Shown here: positions 8,473 through 17,286 of the stretch, in pieces
How the letters are laid out: each line of letters opens with the position of its first letter
Position numbering within the stretch: the first letter of the stretch is position 1
Assembly: GCF_027924405.1 (NCBI RefSeq)
Contig: NZ_AP026978.1
Span: 3,286,001-3,350,000, forward strand
Direction of reading: 5' to 3'
DNA: 64,000 bases
Origin: Nocardia sputorum
Lineage (GTDB): Bacteria; Actinomycetota; Actinomycetes; Mycobacteriales; Mycobacteriaceae
Notes under the pieces: model-generated
Seen by the model: only the letters and a program-made list of their open reading frames with translations
Told to the model about the DNA's origin: nothing
Databases searched by the model: none
Translations under genes and position numbers: made by a program

Positions 8473-8523
8473 ATGGCAGCAGACCGGCTCCCACGTGTGG
8501 GGGATGCGTTCCGCTCGGTGGGA
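8473..8523 (-). promoter_or_regulatory. Steroid-cluster promoter: 15-bp dyad plus -10-like hexamer (KSI gene)
   Basis: In gene orientation the dyad reads TCCCACCGAGCGGAA (8523-8509). A hexamer TGCCAT (8478-8473) has its second base 39 nt from the dyad centre, the spacing seen at the KstD, KshB and BVMO promoters. The hexamer deviates from TANNNT but matches that of the NTF2-like gene at 21231 (TGTCAT). Confidence 0.5.
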
Positions 8524-8757
8524 GTGGCCCGGCGAATTGCCGTCGGCCCTCATGACTGAAATTTGTCACCGCGACTGTCGAAGACCTTCGAATGCTGCCG
8601 CGTATGCGGTGCGAACGACTGTTCGCAGCTTGGGCGGTGAAGGTACGCATAACGCGCCGGGGCGGCAGGTGGTGCCGCCGTGTAGTCTCCACACCGCCTG
8701 GTGGACTGCACCGTTGTCAGCCAGCCTCGCTGCCCCGGCGCTACCAGGGACACCACG

Positions 8758-8888
8758 GTCCGAGCAGCCCAAGAGCTCCAGGACATGCTCTCCCACGCCG
8801 GCTTCACTCAGCTCCGAGTCAAGCCCTCGACCGCGACCCGCCCGTTGCGTGTGTGCTCGTCACCAACCGGACCGGCACGACCTCATGA
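8758..8888 (+). pseudogene. SAM-dependent methyltransferase, frameshifted C-terminal scrap
   Basis: One frame reads AQELQDMLSHAGFTQLRV, and the adjacent frame continues ALDRDPPVACVLVTNRTGTT and stop at 8888. Together these resemble the last 40 residues of a class I methyltransferase (ELxxMLxxAGFTxxRVxxLDLDPPVACVL). A frameshift falls between the two parts and nothing upstream is recognisable. The rest of 8524-8952 holds no gene I can support. Confidence 0.4.
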
Positions 8889-8952
8889 CCGCCGACAGCA
8901 CGCCAGCCCCGGTAGTGCCGAATGCGTGACTGAAGAAGGCCGGGCCCGCCGG

Positions 8953-9852
8953 TCAGGCGTCGCCGTAGGTGTTCACCAGGTCCTTGATATCGACGGTGGC
9001 TGCGAGGATCTCGGAGCCCAGGGCTGTCACCGCCTCGGCGGTCAGTGGTTGCACCACGACTGCGGTGATGGTCAGGGGGATGACGCCGGTGCCGGCGAGG
9101 ACGGGTGCCGAGATGGTCGCGACGGTGTGGTCGTTGCCGTCGATGAGCTCGTCGTCGAGAAAGTCGACAACGGTCAGATCGGCGACGGCGCCGGCCAGGC
9201 GCGCGGTGATGGCGTCGATCTCGCCGCTCAGTGCGTGCAGGGCGGCATAGACGCGGCCGAAGGCATGGCTACGCCGTTCGATGGCGTATCCGCGGTCTCG
9301 GACCCGCGCGAGAACCCTGGTCATGCGAGTGACGAAGGCCGGTTCGGTCGGACCCACTCGATCGAGCCAGGCCTGTTGCGCTTCGGGTGTGCTGAAGGCG
9401 ATGTACTCCCGGCCGAACGGTGCGACCAGCGGCACCGTGAATCCGGCGGTTATCGCGGGGGATGCGGCTGTCGACCCGGCTGTGTCGATGACGACGAGCG
9501 CGTCGCCCTGGGGCTGGAACAGCAGCACCTCGCAGCCGATTGTGGCGGCGAGTTCCCCGAGCCGGGCGCGTATGCGGCGGGAGGTGGCGCCGGCCGGGCG
9601 TGCGAGGGCGGCGATCGCCGGTCCCCAGCTGTAGTGACCGCTGTCGTGGTCGCGCACGATCCAGTCGTGACCGACGAGCGCGGACAGGATCGCGTGCGCA
9701 GTGGCGCGGCTGATACCGAGAGTGCGCTCGATCTCGGCCAGCGAGTAGGACCGCTGCGGTGTGCTGCCCAGCAGTTCCATGATCGCGACGACGCGATCGG
9801 TCGGTGGCGACGGGGATTGCCGTTCGGTCCGCTGCGGTGCGTCGGTGGTCAT
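8953..9852 (-). CDS. IclR family transcriptional regulator of the sulfate/alcohol cassette
   Basis: A 299-residue protein from the ATG at 9852. The N-terminal winged helix is clear (DRVVAIMELLGST, then SLAEIERTLGISRATAHAIL and SALVGHDWIVR), followed by an IclR effector domain. It is encoded just beyond the alcohol dehydrogenase on the same strand. A 16-bp sequence, ACGTCGGATATTCGAC, lies 13 bp upstream of its start and recurs exactly, in inverted orientation, before the sulfotransferase at 11066. This regulator therefore very probably controls itself and the whole 11066-18012 operon, and perhaps the divergent dehydrogenase. The effector is unknown. Confidence 0.9.
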   Translation of the reverse strand: MTTDAPQRTERQSPSPPTDRVVAIMELLGSTPQRSYSLAEIERTLGISRATAHAILSALVGHDWIVRDHDSGHYSWGPAIAALARPAGATSRRIRARLGELAATIGCEVLLFQPQGDALVVIDTAGSTAASPAITAGFTVPLVAPFGREYIAFSTPEAQQAWLDRVGPTEPAFVTRMTRVLARVRDRGYAIERRSHAFGRVYAALHALSGEIDAITARLAGAVADLTVVDFLDDELIDGNDHTVATISAPVLAGTGVIPLTITAVVVQPLTAEAVTALGSEILAATVDIKDLVNTYGDA

Positions 9853-9864
9853 GGCGCGAACTAT

Positions 9865-9880
9865 ACGTCGGATATTCGAC
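9865..9880. promoter_or_regulatory. IclR operator, copy 1
   Basis: ACGTCGGATATTCGAC with dyad symmetry (GTCGRATATYCGAC core) sits just upstream of the IclR start codon. An identical 16-mer occurs in reverse orientation at 11025-11040. Autoregulation is inferred. Confidence 0.75.
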
Positions 9881-9908
9881 GCGTCAGAGTGAGCGTCGAG
9901 TGCGGCCG

Positions 9909-10931
9909 TCACTGGTTGATCTCGATCAGAATCTTGCCGCACTCACGGTTCTGTTTCAGGGTGTTCAACGCGTCGTCGATGCTTTCGAGCGGGAAGCGGT
10001 GGCTGATGAGCGGGGTGAGGTCCCGTCGCTCGAGCAGGTCGATGGCGTCGCGGAAGCGGGGCGGGTACTCGATGGAGCCGCGGATGGTGAGCTCGCTGGT
10101 CAGCACGTGGAGGAAGTTGACCTCTACCGGGGCATAGTGGACCGCCACCACCGAGATACGCGAGCCCCGCCCGGCATTGGCGATGATGTCGCTCAGCACC
10201 TTCCCGGCCCCGGACGCTTCGATGAAACCGGTAGTGGCAGCCGTGTCGCCGGACATCGTCGGAGTGGTGCCATGCAGCAGGCGCAGCTGCTTCCACACGT
10301 CGTCGGTGGTCGGGTCGATGGTCGCGCTCGCCCCGAGGGCCTCGGCGAGGCGGCGACGCGTGGCCGACGGTTCGATGCCGACGATGCGCTCGATACCGCG
10401 GTCGGCGAGCGTGGCGATGGCGGCCAGACCGATGGGGCCGCAGCCGAATACCGCCACCGCGTCGTCGGGCGCCAGATCGGCCTGGTCGACAGCGTGCATG
10501 CCCACCGCTACAGGCTCGGCCAGTGCAGCTATCTCGAAGGGCATGTCGTCGGGGACGGGGAACAGCCGATCGCCGGCGGCGGCATCCCGTACGAGCACGG
10601 CGTCGGCCAATCCACCTTCGGGTGAGCCGTTCCCGATGCGGCCGATGTCATCTCGGCCGGGGTGCACGACGACGCACTGCCCCGGCCGCAGGTCGGTCAC
10701 CTCCGAACCGACGATGGTGATCACACCGGACATCTCATGGCCGAGGGGCATCGGGTCGGGCCCGGGACCGGCGACGCCGCCGAGGCGGATGTAGCCGAGG
10801 TCGCTACCGCAGATTCCGCAGGCGCGCAGTTCGACGACCGCGTCCCGCGGTCCGCACTCCGGCAGCTCGACACGGTCCAGGCTGACCGCGCCCGGCCCGT
10901 GGACGCGGACCTGCTTGATGGTGGAACTCAC
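9909..10931 (-). CDS. Zinc-dependent medium-chain alcohol dehydrogenase
   Basis: A 340-residue MDR enzyme from the GTG at 10931. Catalytic zinc ligands are visible: Cys38 in ACGICGSD and the GHE pair at residues 64-66. The Rossmann motif FGCGPIGLAAIATLAD binds NAD(P). The structural-zinc four-Cys lobe of classical ADHs is not evident, as in many sorbitol- or threonine-dehydrogenase-like members. It should oxidise a secondary or primary alcohol or reduce the corresponding carbonyl. It is transcribed away from the sulfotransferase operon, and the shared intergenic region contains the IclR operator, which suggests joint control. Confidence 0.88.
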   Translation of the reverse strand: MSSTIKQVRVHGPGAVSLDRVELPECGPRDAVVELRACGICGSDLGYIRLGGVAGPGPDPMPLGHEMSGVITIVGSEVTDLRPGQCVVVHPGRDDIGRIGNGSPEGGLADAVLVRDAAAGDRLFPVPDDMPFEIAALAEPVAVGMHAVDQADLAPDDAVAVFGCGPIGLAAIATLADRGIERIVGIEPSATRRRLAEALGASATIDPTTDDVWKQLRLLHGTTPTMSGDTAATTGFIEASGAGKVLSDIIANAGRGSRISVVAVHYAPVEVNFLHVLTSELTIRGSIEYPPRFRDAIDLLERRDLTPLISHRFPLESIDDALNTLKQNRECGKILIEINQ

Positions 10932-11024
10932 TGCAACCTCCTGGTCGGGTTCGACGCCGAACTCGGATCCCTTGACGGCCCGGGTCGGTACCTGCCATAT
11001 TGGCGTCGTACTTTCGAATGCTAA

Positions 11025-11040
11025 GTCGAATATCCGACGT
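11025..11040. promoter_or_regulatory. IclR operator, copy 2
   Basis: GTCGAATATCCGACGT is the exact reverse complement of the 16-mer at 9865-9880. It lies 26 bp before the sulfotransferase start and about 94 bp before the divergent dehydrogenase. That position suits repression of the sulfotransferase operon or activation of the dehydrogenase. Confidence 0.75.
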
Positions 11041-11065
11041 ACGCAAGATGTGAAGGGGCCCCTCG

Positions 11066-12337
11066 ATGGCCGATGCCGCCCGACCGATAGTCCTGGACGA
11101 CTTGACTACCCCTCGCCTCAGCGAGGTCCAGCGGAAAGTCCTTGCCTACGCCGAAGCCAACCCGGTGAGCCTGGAGATCGACCGAATCGTCGAGGAGGCG
11201 GCGGCACAGGCCGGCGCCACCGATCTGGACGACGGTGATGGCTTCGGGCAGCGCCTCTCCGCGTATGTGGACGCAGTGGAGCAGGACGAAGGGTTGACGC
11301 AGCTCGGCCGCCGCACCCTGCGCTCGCGCGTGGTGCGATTGCTGCGCAACCGACTGTCGCTGGTGGATCTGCTGAGGCGCTATCCGGAGATCGAGTCGAT
11401 CCCGATCGAGAAGCCGATCATCGTGGTCGGAATGCCGCGCTCGGGCACCACTCATCTGGTCAACCTGATCGCCGCCGACCCCCGGCGTCGGTCGCTGCCG
11501 TACTGGGAGAGTCAGGAGCCGTTGCCGGTGCCCGGTCAGGGGCCCGGTCTCGACGGCCTCGACGTGCGCTACCGCCAGGCCAAGGACCAGCACGACGCGC
11601 TGCAAGCCAGTTCGCCGGTGCTCGCGGCGATGCACGATCGCTACCCCGAAGCGATCGAGGAGGAGGTGGAGCTGCTCGACCTCGATTGCGCGAGCTACGT
11701 TTTGGAGTGGTACGCCCGGGTGCCGGCTTGGCGGGATTTCTATCTCGGGCTGGACCAGCACAGACACTACGCGTACATGCGAAAAGTTCTGCAGGCGTTG
11801 ACGTTCCTGCGAGGCCCGCGCACATGGGTGCTGAAGTCACCGCAGCACAGTGAGCAGCTCGGTCCGCTGATGCAGACCTTCCCCGACGCCACCGTCGCCT
11901 TCACCCACCGGGATCCGGTCGCGGTGATCCAGTCCACGATCACCATGATGGCTTACCCGGATCGGCTGCGCCGTCGCAGCATCGAACCGGCGTGGTTGCT
12001 CGAGTATTGGACCGACCGGGTGCATCGGCTGCTCGGCGCCAGCGTGCGCGACCGCGATCTCGTGCCCGCCGACCGGCGCATCGATATCGGCTTCCACCAT
12101 CTGAACGGCAACGAGATCCCGCTGCTCGAGCAGCTGTACGACCGTGCCGGAGTGGAACTGACCAGCGAGGTCCGCGAACGTTTCCAGGGCTACCTCGACA
12201 ACAACCCTCGCGGCAAGCACGGGCGCATCCGATACGACCTGCCCGGGCACTTCGGCGTCACCGCCGAGGAATTGCGTACGCGCTTCGACTACTACTTCGA
12301 CGCTTTCGATGTGCGCGTCGAAGGCGCGAGTTCATAG
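11066..12337 (+). CDS. PAPS-dependent sulfotransferase (Sulfotransfer_3 type)
   Basis: A 423-residue cytoplasmic sulfotransferase that would move a sulfuryl group from PAPS to a hydroxyl acceptor. The 5'-phosphosulfate P-loop GMPRSGTTHL is at residues 122-131 and the 3'-phosphate region VAFTHRDPVAVIQS follows about 150 residues later. The 110-residue helical N-terminus is usual for this actinobacterial and mycobacterial subfamily. First gene of an operon that also makes PAPS (cysD, cysNC) and destroys PAP (cysQ), so it should be the module's committed step. The acceptor is unknown; the steroid and alcohol genes nearby make a sterol or secondary alcohol plausible. Confidence 0.9.
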   Translation: MADAARPIVLDDLTTPRLSEVQRKVLAYAEANPVSLEIDRIVEEAAAQAGATDLDDGDGFGQRLSAYVDAVEQDEGLTQLGRRTLRSRVVRLLRNRLSLVDLLRRYPEIESIPIEKPIIVVGMPRSGTTHLVNLIAADPRRRSLPYWESQEPLPVPGQGPGLDGLDVRYRQAKDQHDALQASSPVLAAMHDRYPEAIEEEVELLDLDCASYVLEWYARVPAWRDFYLGLDQHRHYAYMRKVLQALTFLRGPRTWVLKSPQHSEQLGPLMQTFPDATVAFTHRDPVAVIQSTITMMAYPDRLRRRSIEPAWLLEYWTDRVHRLLGASVRDRDLVPADRRIDIGFHHLNGNEIPLLEQLYDRAGVELTSEVRERFQGYLDNNPRGKHGRIRYDLPGHFGVTAEELRTRFDYYFDAFDVRVEGASS

Positions 12338-12373
12338 CAGCAGTGATCCGAATATTTCTGAAAGGACAATGGC

Positions 12374-13633
12374 GTGAGTAGCGAACTCGAAACATTGCCG
12401 CCGATTCACCTCAGCCGCCCGGGCGCCGACCAGATGGCCGCCGCCACCGCGGAACAGGCAACCGAAGTGGCGCCAGGGATCTGGTGCTCACCGGGACTGA
12501 GTAATGCCTACCTACTGACCACCGACAGCGGCCGCGTGGTGGTCAACACCGGCATGGGCTTCGAATCCCCTGTGCACCGTGCCAATTTCGATGCGGTGGA
12601 CGACTCGCCGATTCGTTACGTAGTGCTGACACAGGGCCACTACGACCACGTCGGTGGCCTCGATCAACTGCGAGATCCCGACACCCTCGTCGTGGCCCAG
12701 GCCGATTGGCGGCGCTGGCGCGACGACAACCAGCGCCTCGCCGCCTACCGGGCGAGCAGGAGCTCGTTCGCCTTCACCGAAAAGGTCATGGCCGGCAGAA
12801 TCGCGACCCAGAACCGTTTCGGCCATGTGCCCGATCAGAGCACCCCGAACGTCGACATCGAGGTGAACGACAATCTGACGCTGACCGTGGGCGGCCGCAC
12901 GCTCGAGCTCCTGGCCACACCCGGGGGCGAGACCACCGACTCCCTGGTCCTGTGGCTGCCAGAAGAGCGGATCTGCTTGTCTGGCAATACCTTCGGCGCA
13001 CTGTTCGGGCACATTCCGAACCTGGTCACCATGCGGGGCGACCGTTACCGCGACGCACTCGCAGTGATCGATTCCATCGACCGTGTCCGCGACCTCGACG
13101 CCGAAGTCCTTCTGACGGGACACTTCGAGCCCCTCGTCGGCGCGGAGCGGATCCGGGCGGAACTCACCCGACTGCGCGACGCTGTCGAATACCTGCACGA
13201 CGCGGTCGTCGCGGGAATGAACGCGGGCAAAGACGTCTACACCCTGATGCGCGAGATCACCCTTCCACCTGCCTTGGCGGTAGGGGAGGGCTACGGCAAG
13301 GTGCCCTGGAACGTGCGCGCGATCTGGGAGAACTACTCGGGGTGGTTCCACCACCGTTCGACAACCGAACTCTACGATGTCGCACCCGCCGAAGTCGCCG
13401 CCGACCTCGTGGAGCTGGCAGGGGCCGACGCCCTGATCGATCGGGCGGCCGCCCACCTGGAAGCCGGTCGGCCGATCCACGCACTCCACCTCGTCGAAGC
13501 GATCGTTCAGGTGCAACCCGAGCACCAAGCGGCCAAGGATCTGCTGGTCCGGGCGCACCGAAAGCTGCTGGAGGACAGCACGAACTTCTGGGAATCGGCC
13601 TGGCTCACCAAGCAGATCGGAATCCACTCGTGA
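12374..13633 (+). CDS. Alkylsulfatase-like MBL-fold metallo-hydrolase
   Basis: A 419-residue protein started at GTG 12374 behind AAAGGAC; the nearby ATG runs into a stop. Residues about 30-245 form a metallo-beta-lactamase fold and 250-400 resemble the alkylsulfatase dimerisation domain, including the helical HALHLVEAIVQVQPEHQAAK segment. SdsA1-type enzymes hydrolyse alkyl sulfates with a binuclear zinc site. Two oddities: the HxHxDH motif is TQGHYDH (residues 86-92), so its first His is Gln, and the C-terminal SCP2-like domain is missing. It may desulfate the product of the neighbouring sulfotransferase or catalyse a different hydrolysis. Confidence 0.82.
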   Translation: MSSELETLPPIHLSRPGADQMAAATAEQATEVAPGIWCSPGLSNAYLLTTDSGRVVVNTGMGFESPVHRANFDAVDDSPIRYVVLTQGHYDHVGGLDQLRDPDTLVVAQADWRRWRDDNQRLAAYRASRSSFAFTEKVMAGRIATQNRFGHVPDQSTPNVDIEVNDNLTLTVGGRTLELLATPGGETTDSLVLWLPEERICLSGNTFGALFGHIPNLVTMRGDRYRDALAVIDSIDRVRDLDAEVLLTGHFEPLVGAERIRAELTRLRDAVEYLHDAVVAGMNAGKDVYTLMREITLPPALAVGEGYGKVPWNVRAIWENYSGWFHHRSTTELYDVAPAEVAADLVELAGADALIDRAAAHLEAGRPIHALHLVEAIVQVQPEHQAAKDLLVRAHRKLLEDSTNFWESAWLTKQIGIHS

Positions 13634-14373
13634 CCAACGAAATCCGTTTCGACTTCACCGGAACCAAGGTTCTGGTCACCGGTGGGACCAGTGGTATCGG
13701 ACACGCGACCGCGCTGCTGTTCCGCGACGCGGGCGCGGATGTCATCGTGACCGGAACCCGGTCGGACGCGGCGCAGTACGACGCCGACCTGACGGGTTTG
13801 GACTACCGGCGATTGGTTCTCACCGACGAGGAGTCGATCGACGAGCTGGTCGCCGGTATCTCGACCCTCGATGTTCTGATCAACAACGCCGGGGCCAACT
13901 TCCCCGGCGGCCTCGACGAGAGGTCGCCCGAAGGTTTCGAACGCTCGGTGGCACTGAACTTGGTCGGCATGTACCGGGTGACACTGACGCTTCGGGAGAA
14001 GCTGGCCGCGTCCACCACGGCGGGTGGCGGCTGCGTGATCAATCTGGCTTCGATGGCCGCGCTGCGCGCCGTGCCGATCGTGCCGGGGTATGGGGCGGCC
14101 AAGGCGGGCGTTATCAGCCTCACCCGCAACCTCGCCGTTGCCTGGGCGGGTGAGGGGATACGGATCAACGCTGTCGCGCCGGGAACGATTCGGACCCCGA
14201 TGACGGCGCCGATGCGCCCAGAGACCGCCGCCGCGGAACTCGCGCACATACCTGTCGGGCGTTTCGGCGCTGTCGACGAGATCGCCCCCACTATCGCGTT
14301 CCTGTGCACAGCGCAGAGCTCGTACACCAGCGGTGCGGTCTTCGTCGTCGACGGCGCGTCCGACTGCGTCTGA
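13630..14373 (+). CDS. Short-chain dehydrogenase/reductase
   Basis: A 247-residue classical SDR whose GTG start overlaps the MBL gene's stop (GTGA). The NAD(P) motif [16 protein letters not shown] (residues ~80), catalytic Ser in NLASMAAL and YGAAKAG (Tyr-x3-Lys) are all present, with the usual C-terminal VVDGASD. Probably interconverts a hydroxyl and a ketone on the substrate or product of the sulfo-conjugation pathway. The acidic residue after beta-2 is not clear enough to choose NAD or NADP. Confidence 0.9.
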   Translation: MTNEIRFDFTGTKVLVTGGTSGIGHATALLFRDAGADVIVTGTRSDAAQYDADLTGLDYRRLVLTDEESIDELVAGISTLDVLINNAGANFPGGLDERSPEGFERSVALNLVGMYRVTLTLREKLAASTTAGGGCVINLASMAALRAVPIVPGYGAAKAGVISLTRNLAVAWAGEGIRINAVAPGTIRTPMTAPMRPETAAAELAHIPVGRFGAVDEIAPTIAFLCTAQSSYTSGAVFVVDGASDCV

Positions 14374-14428
14374 CGATCCGGCCTGCGACCTCGGAGCGTC
14401 GCATTCAATCGAAATCACTGGAGTCACC

Positions 14429-15358
14429 ATGACGACCCTGGTCCACGACGAGCCCGCAACGGGTCTCACCCACCTGCAGCGGCTGGAAGCCGACAGCATC
14501 CAGATCATCCGTGAGGCAGTCGCCGAGAGCGAGCGTCCTGTGATGCTGTACTCGATAGGCAAGGACAGCTCGGTCCTGCTGCATCTGGCGCGCAAGGCGT
14601 TCCGGCCTTCGCGTTTGCCCTTCCCGCTCCTGCACGTCGATACCACCTGGAAATTCCAGGCTATGTACGCCTTCCGCGACGCGGTTGCCGCCGAACCCGA
14701 TCTCGATCTGATCGTGCACCGCAATCCCGACTGTGTCGCCCAGGGCATCAACCCCTTCGACCACGGGTCGGCTCTGCACACCCAGATGTGGAAGACCGAA
14801 GGGCTCAAACAGGCCCTGGACGAGTACGGCTTCGATCTCGCCTTCGGCGGAGCGCGTCGCGACGAGGAGAAGTCCCGGGCCAAGGAACGTGTGTTCTCCA
14901 TTCGCTCCGAAATGCACCGTTGGGACCCGAAACGGCAGCGCCCCGAGCTGTGGCGGCTCTACAACGCGAGCAAACGCCCAGGCGAGAGCGTGCGCGTCTT
15001 CCCGCTGTCGGACTGGACCGAACTCGACATCTGGCAGTACATCCACCGTGAGCAAATTCCGCTCGTCCCTTTGTATTTCGCGGCGCCCCGGCCGGTGGTG
15101 GAGCGTGACGGGACGCTGATCATGGTCGACGACGATCGGATGCGGCTGCAGCCAGGGGAACAACCGCAGCAACGCATGGTGCGCTTCCGGACCCTGGGTT
15201 GCTACCCACTCAGCGGCGCGATTCCCAGCACCGCGACCACTCTTCCCGCCATTGTGCAGGAAATGTTGCTGACCACCAGCTCAGAGCGGCAAGGCCGGAT
15301 GATCGACCACGACGGTTCGGCGTCGATGGAGAAGAAGAAGCAAGAGGGTTACTTCTGA
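14429..15358 (+). CDS. cysD: Sulfate adenylyltransferase subunit 2 (CysD)
   Basis: A 309-residue ATP sulfurylase small subunit, a PP-loop adenylyltransferase. The [14 protein letters not shown]-loop, [28 protein letters not shown] and the C-terminal [11 protein letters not shown] and EKKKQEGYF are all characteristic. With CysN it makes APS from sulfate and ATP. The start at 14429 follows a GGAG site. The stop shares bases with the ATG of cysNC (TGATG), so the subunits are coupled. Unlike assimilatory cys loci, no sulfite or APS reductase genes accompany it, which points to PAPS supply for sulfotransfer. Confidence 0.95.
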   Translation: MTTLVHDEPATGLTHLQRLEADSIQIIREAVAESERPVMLYSIGKDSSVLLHLARKAFRPSRLPFPLLHVDTTWKFQAMYAFRDAVAAEPDLDLIVHRNPDCVAQGINPFDHGSALHTQMWKTEGLKQALDEYGFDLAFGGARRDEEKSRAKERVFSIRSEMHRWDPKRQRPELWRLYNASKRPGESVRVFPLSDWTELDIWQYIHREQIPLVPLYFAAPRPVVERDGTLIMVDDDRMRLQPGEQPQQRMVRFRTLGCYPLSGAIPSTATTLPAIVQEMLLTTSSERQGRMIDHDGSASMEKKKQEGYF

Positions 15359-17280
15359 TGGCGCACACCACCGACGACCTCGTCTCGACCGACATCGAAG
15401 AGTATCTGCGCCGCCACGAGCGCAAGTCGCTGTTGCGGTTTCTCACCTGTGGCAGCGTCGATGACGGCAAATCGACGCTGATCGGCCGACTGCTCTACGA
15501 CAGCAAACTCGTCTTCTCCGATCACCTCGCCCAGTTGGAGCAAGACTCCCGAACAGTCGGAACCCAGAACGGCGAACTGGATTTCGCGCTACTGGTGGAC
15601 GGATTGGCCGCCGAGCGCGAACAGGGCATCACCATCGATGTGGCCTACCGCTTCTTCTCCACCCAGAAGCGGAAGTTCATCGTCGCCGACACTCCCGGAC
15701 ACGAGCAGTACACCCGCAACATGGTCACCGGCGCCTCGACCGCCGACGCCGCGGTGATCCTCGTCGATGCCCGCAAGGGGCTCCTGACGCAGACCCGTCG
15801 ACACAGCTTCCTGGTTTCGCTGCTCGGCATCCGCCACATCGTGCTCGCGGTGAACAAACTCGATTTGGTCGGCTACTCGCAACAACGGTTCGACGAGATC
15901 GAGGCCGACTATCGCCAGTTCGCCGCCGGCATCGGCCTCACCGAAATCACCTGCATTCCGATCTCGGCGCTGCGGGGAGACAACATCACCGAGACCAGCG
16001 CCGATACACCCTGGTATACCGGGCCCACGCTCGTGGGCCACCTCGAATCGCTTCCGGTCGACGATGGCGTCAGCAGCGGGCCGTTCAGGCTGCCGGTGCA
16101 GTGGGTCAACCGGCCCGACCTCGACTTCCGCGGCTACAGCGGCCAGATCGTCGGCGGCGCCGTCCGTCCCGGCGACCGCATTCGGGTCCTGCCTTCCGGA
16201 CGCGACACCACGATCGCCCGGGTGGTCACCGCGGAGGGTGACCTCGACCTCGCCGTGGCCGGCCAGTCCGTCACAGTCGTACTCGCCGACGAGATCGATG
16301 TCAGCCGCGGGGACGTCCTGGCAGACGCGAGCGCGCCCCCCGAGGTCGCCGATCAGTTCGAAGCGCATCTGGTGTGGATGAGCGAGCGCCCGATGCTTCC
16401 CGGCCGCACCTACGAGATGAAGCTGGCCACCAGCGGCGCCGTTGCCCAGGTGGCCCGGCCGAAATACACGATCAACGTCAATACCCTCGAGCACACCGCC
16501 GCTCGCGCCCTGAGACTCAACGAGATCGGGGTCTGCGATCTGCATCTGGATCGGCGAATCCCCTTCGACCCGTACGCCGCGAACCGGGACATGGGTGGAT
16601 TCATTCTCATCGACCGGCTCACCCGCGATACCGTGGCAGCGGGGATGCTGAAGTTCGCGTTGCGCCGGGCCGGCAATATTCATTGGCAGCACGTCGACAT
16701 CGATAAGCAGGTGCGAGCGCAGGCCAAAGGACAGCAACCCGCGGTCGTGTGGTTCACCGGATTGTCCGGCGCGGGTAAGTCGACCATCGCGAATCTCGTC
16801 GAGAAGCGCCTGCACGAGCAGGGATTCCACACCTACCTGCTCGACGGAGACAACGTCCGGCACGGTCTCAACGCGGATTTGGGATTCACCGACGCCGACC
16901 GGGTCGAGAACATCCGCCGGGTGGTCGAGGTCGCCAGGTTGTTCGCCGACGCCGGACTCATCGTCCTGACCTCGTTCATCGCCCCGTTCCGCGCCGAGCG
17001 CGATCTCGCACGCGAACGCATCGGCGCAGAGGACTTCTTCGAAGTACACGTCGACGCTCCACTCGAGGTCGTCGAGTCCCGTGACCACAAGGGGCTGTAC
17101 GCCAAGGCGCGCCGCGGCGAGCTGACCAACTTCACCGGCATCGATTCCCCCTATGAGGTACCGGAATCCCCGGAGCTGCGGCTGGACTCCGGCGGAGCAC
17201 ACACCCCGGAAGCTTTGGCCGAGCAGGTCATCGATCTGTTGCGAACAGCAGGAAAACTCGATCCGGACAGTGCGCGGTAG
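15358..17280 (+). CDS. cysNC: Bifunctional sulfate adenylyltransferase subunit 1 / APS kinase (CysNC)
   Basis: A 640-residue fusion. Residues 1-440 are the CysN GTPase: G1 GSVDDGKST at 32-40, G3 DTPGHEQYT and G4 NKLD, then EF-Tu-like barrels. Residues ~455-640 are APS kinase (CysC) with P-loop GLSGAGKST at about 466 and [18 protein letters not shown] hydrolysis drives APS formation with CysD and the kinase domain converts APS to PAPS on the same chain. This is the standard actinobacterial arrangement. It follows cysD without a gap and precedes cysQ by 6 bp, inside the sulfotransferase operon. Confidence 0.95.
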   Translation: MAHTTDDLVSTDIEEYLRRHERKSLLRFLTCGSVDDGKSTLIGRLLYDSKLVFSDHLAQLEQDSRTVGTQNGELDFALLVDGLAAEREQGITIDVAYRFFSTQKRKFIVADTPGHEQYTRNMVTGASTADAAVILVDARKGLLTQTRRHSFLVSLLGIRHIVLAVNKLDLVGYSQQRFDEIEADYRQFAAGIGLTEITCIPISALRGDNITETSADTPWYTGPTLVGHLESLPVDDGVSSGPFRLPVQWVNRPDLDFRGYSGQIVGGAVRPGDRIRVLPSGRDTTIARVVTAEGDLDLAVAGQSVTVVLADEIDVSRGDVLADASAPPEVADQFEAHLVWMSERPMLPGRTYEMKLATSGAVAQVARPKYTINVNTLEHTAARALRLNEIGVCDLHLDRRIPFDPYAANRDMGGFILIDRLTRDTVAAGMLKFALRRAGNIHWQHVDIDKQVRAQAKGQQPAVVWFTGLSGAGKSTIANLVEKRLHEQGFHTYLLDGDNVRHGLNADLGFTDADRVENIRRVVEVARLFADAGLIVLTSFIAPFRAERDLARERIGAEDFFEVHVDAPLEVVESRDHKGLYAKARRGELTNFTGIDSPYEVPESPELRLDSGGAHTPEALAEQVIDLLRTAGKLDPDSAR

Positions 17281-17286
17281 ACGGTG

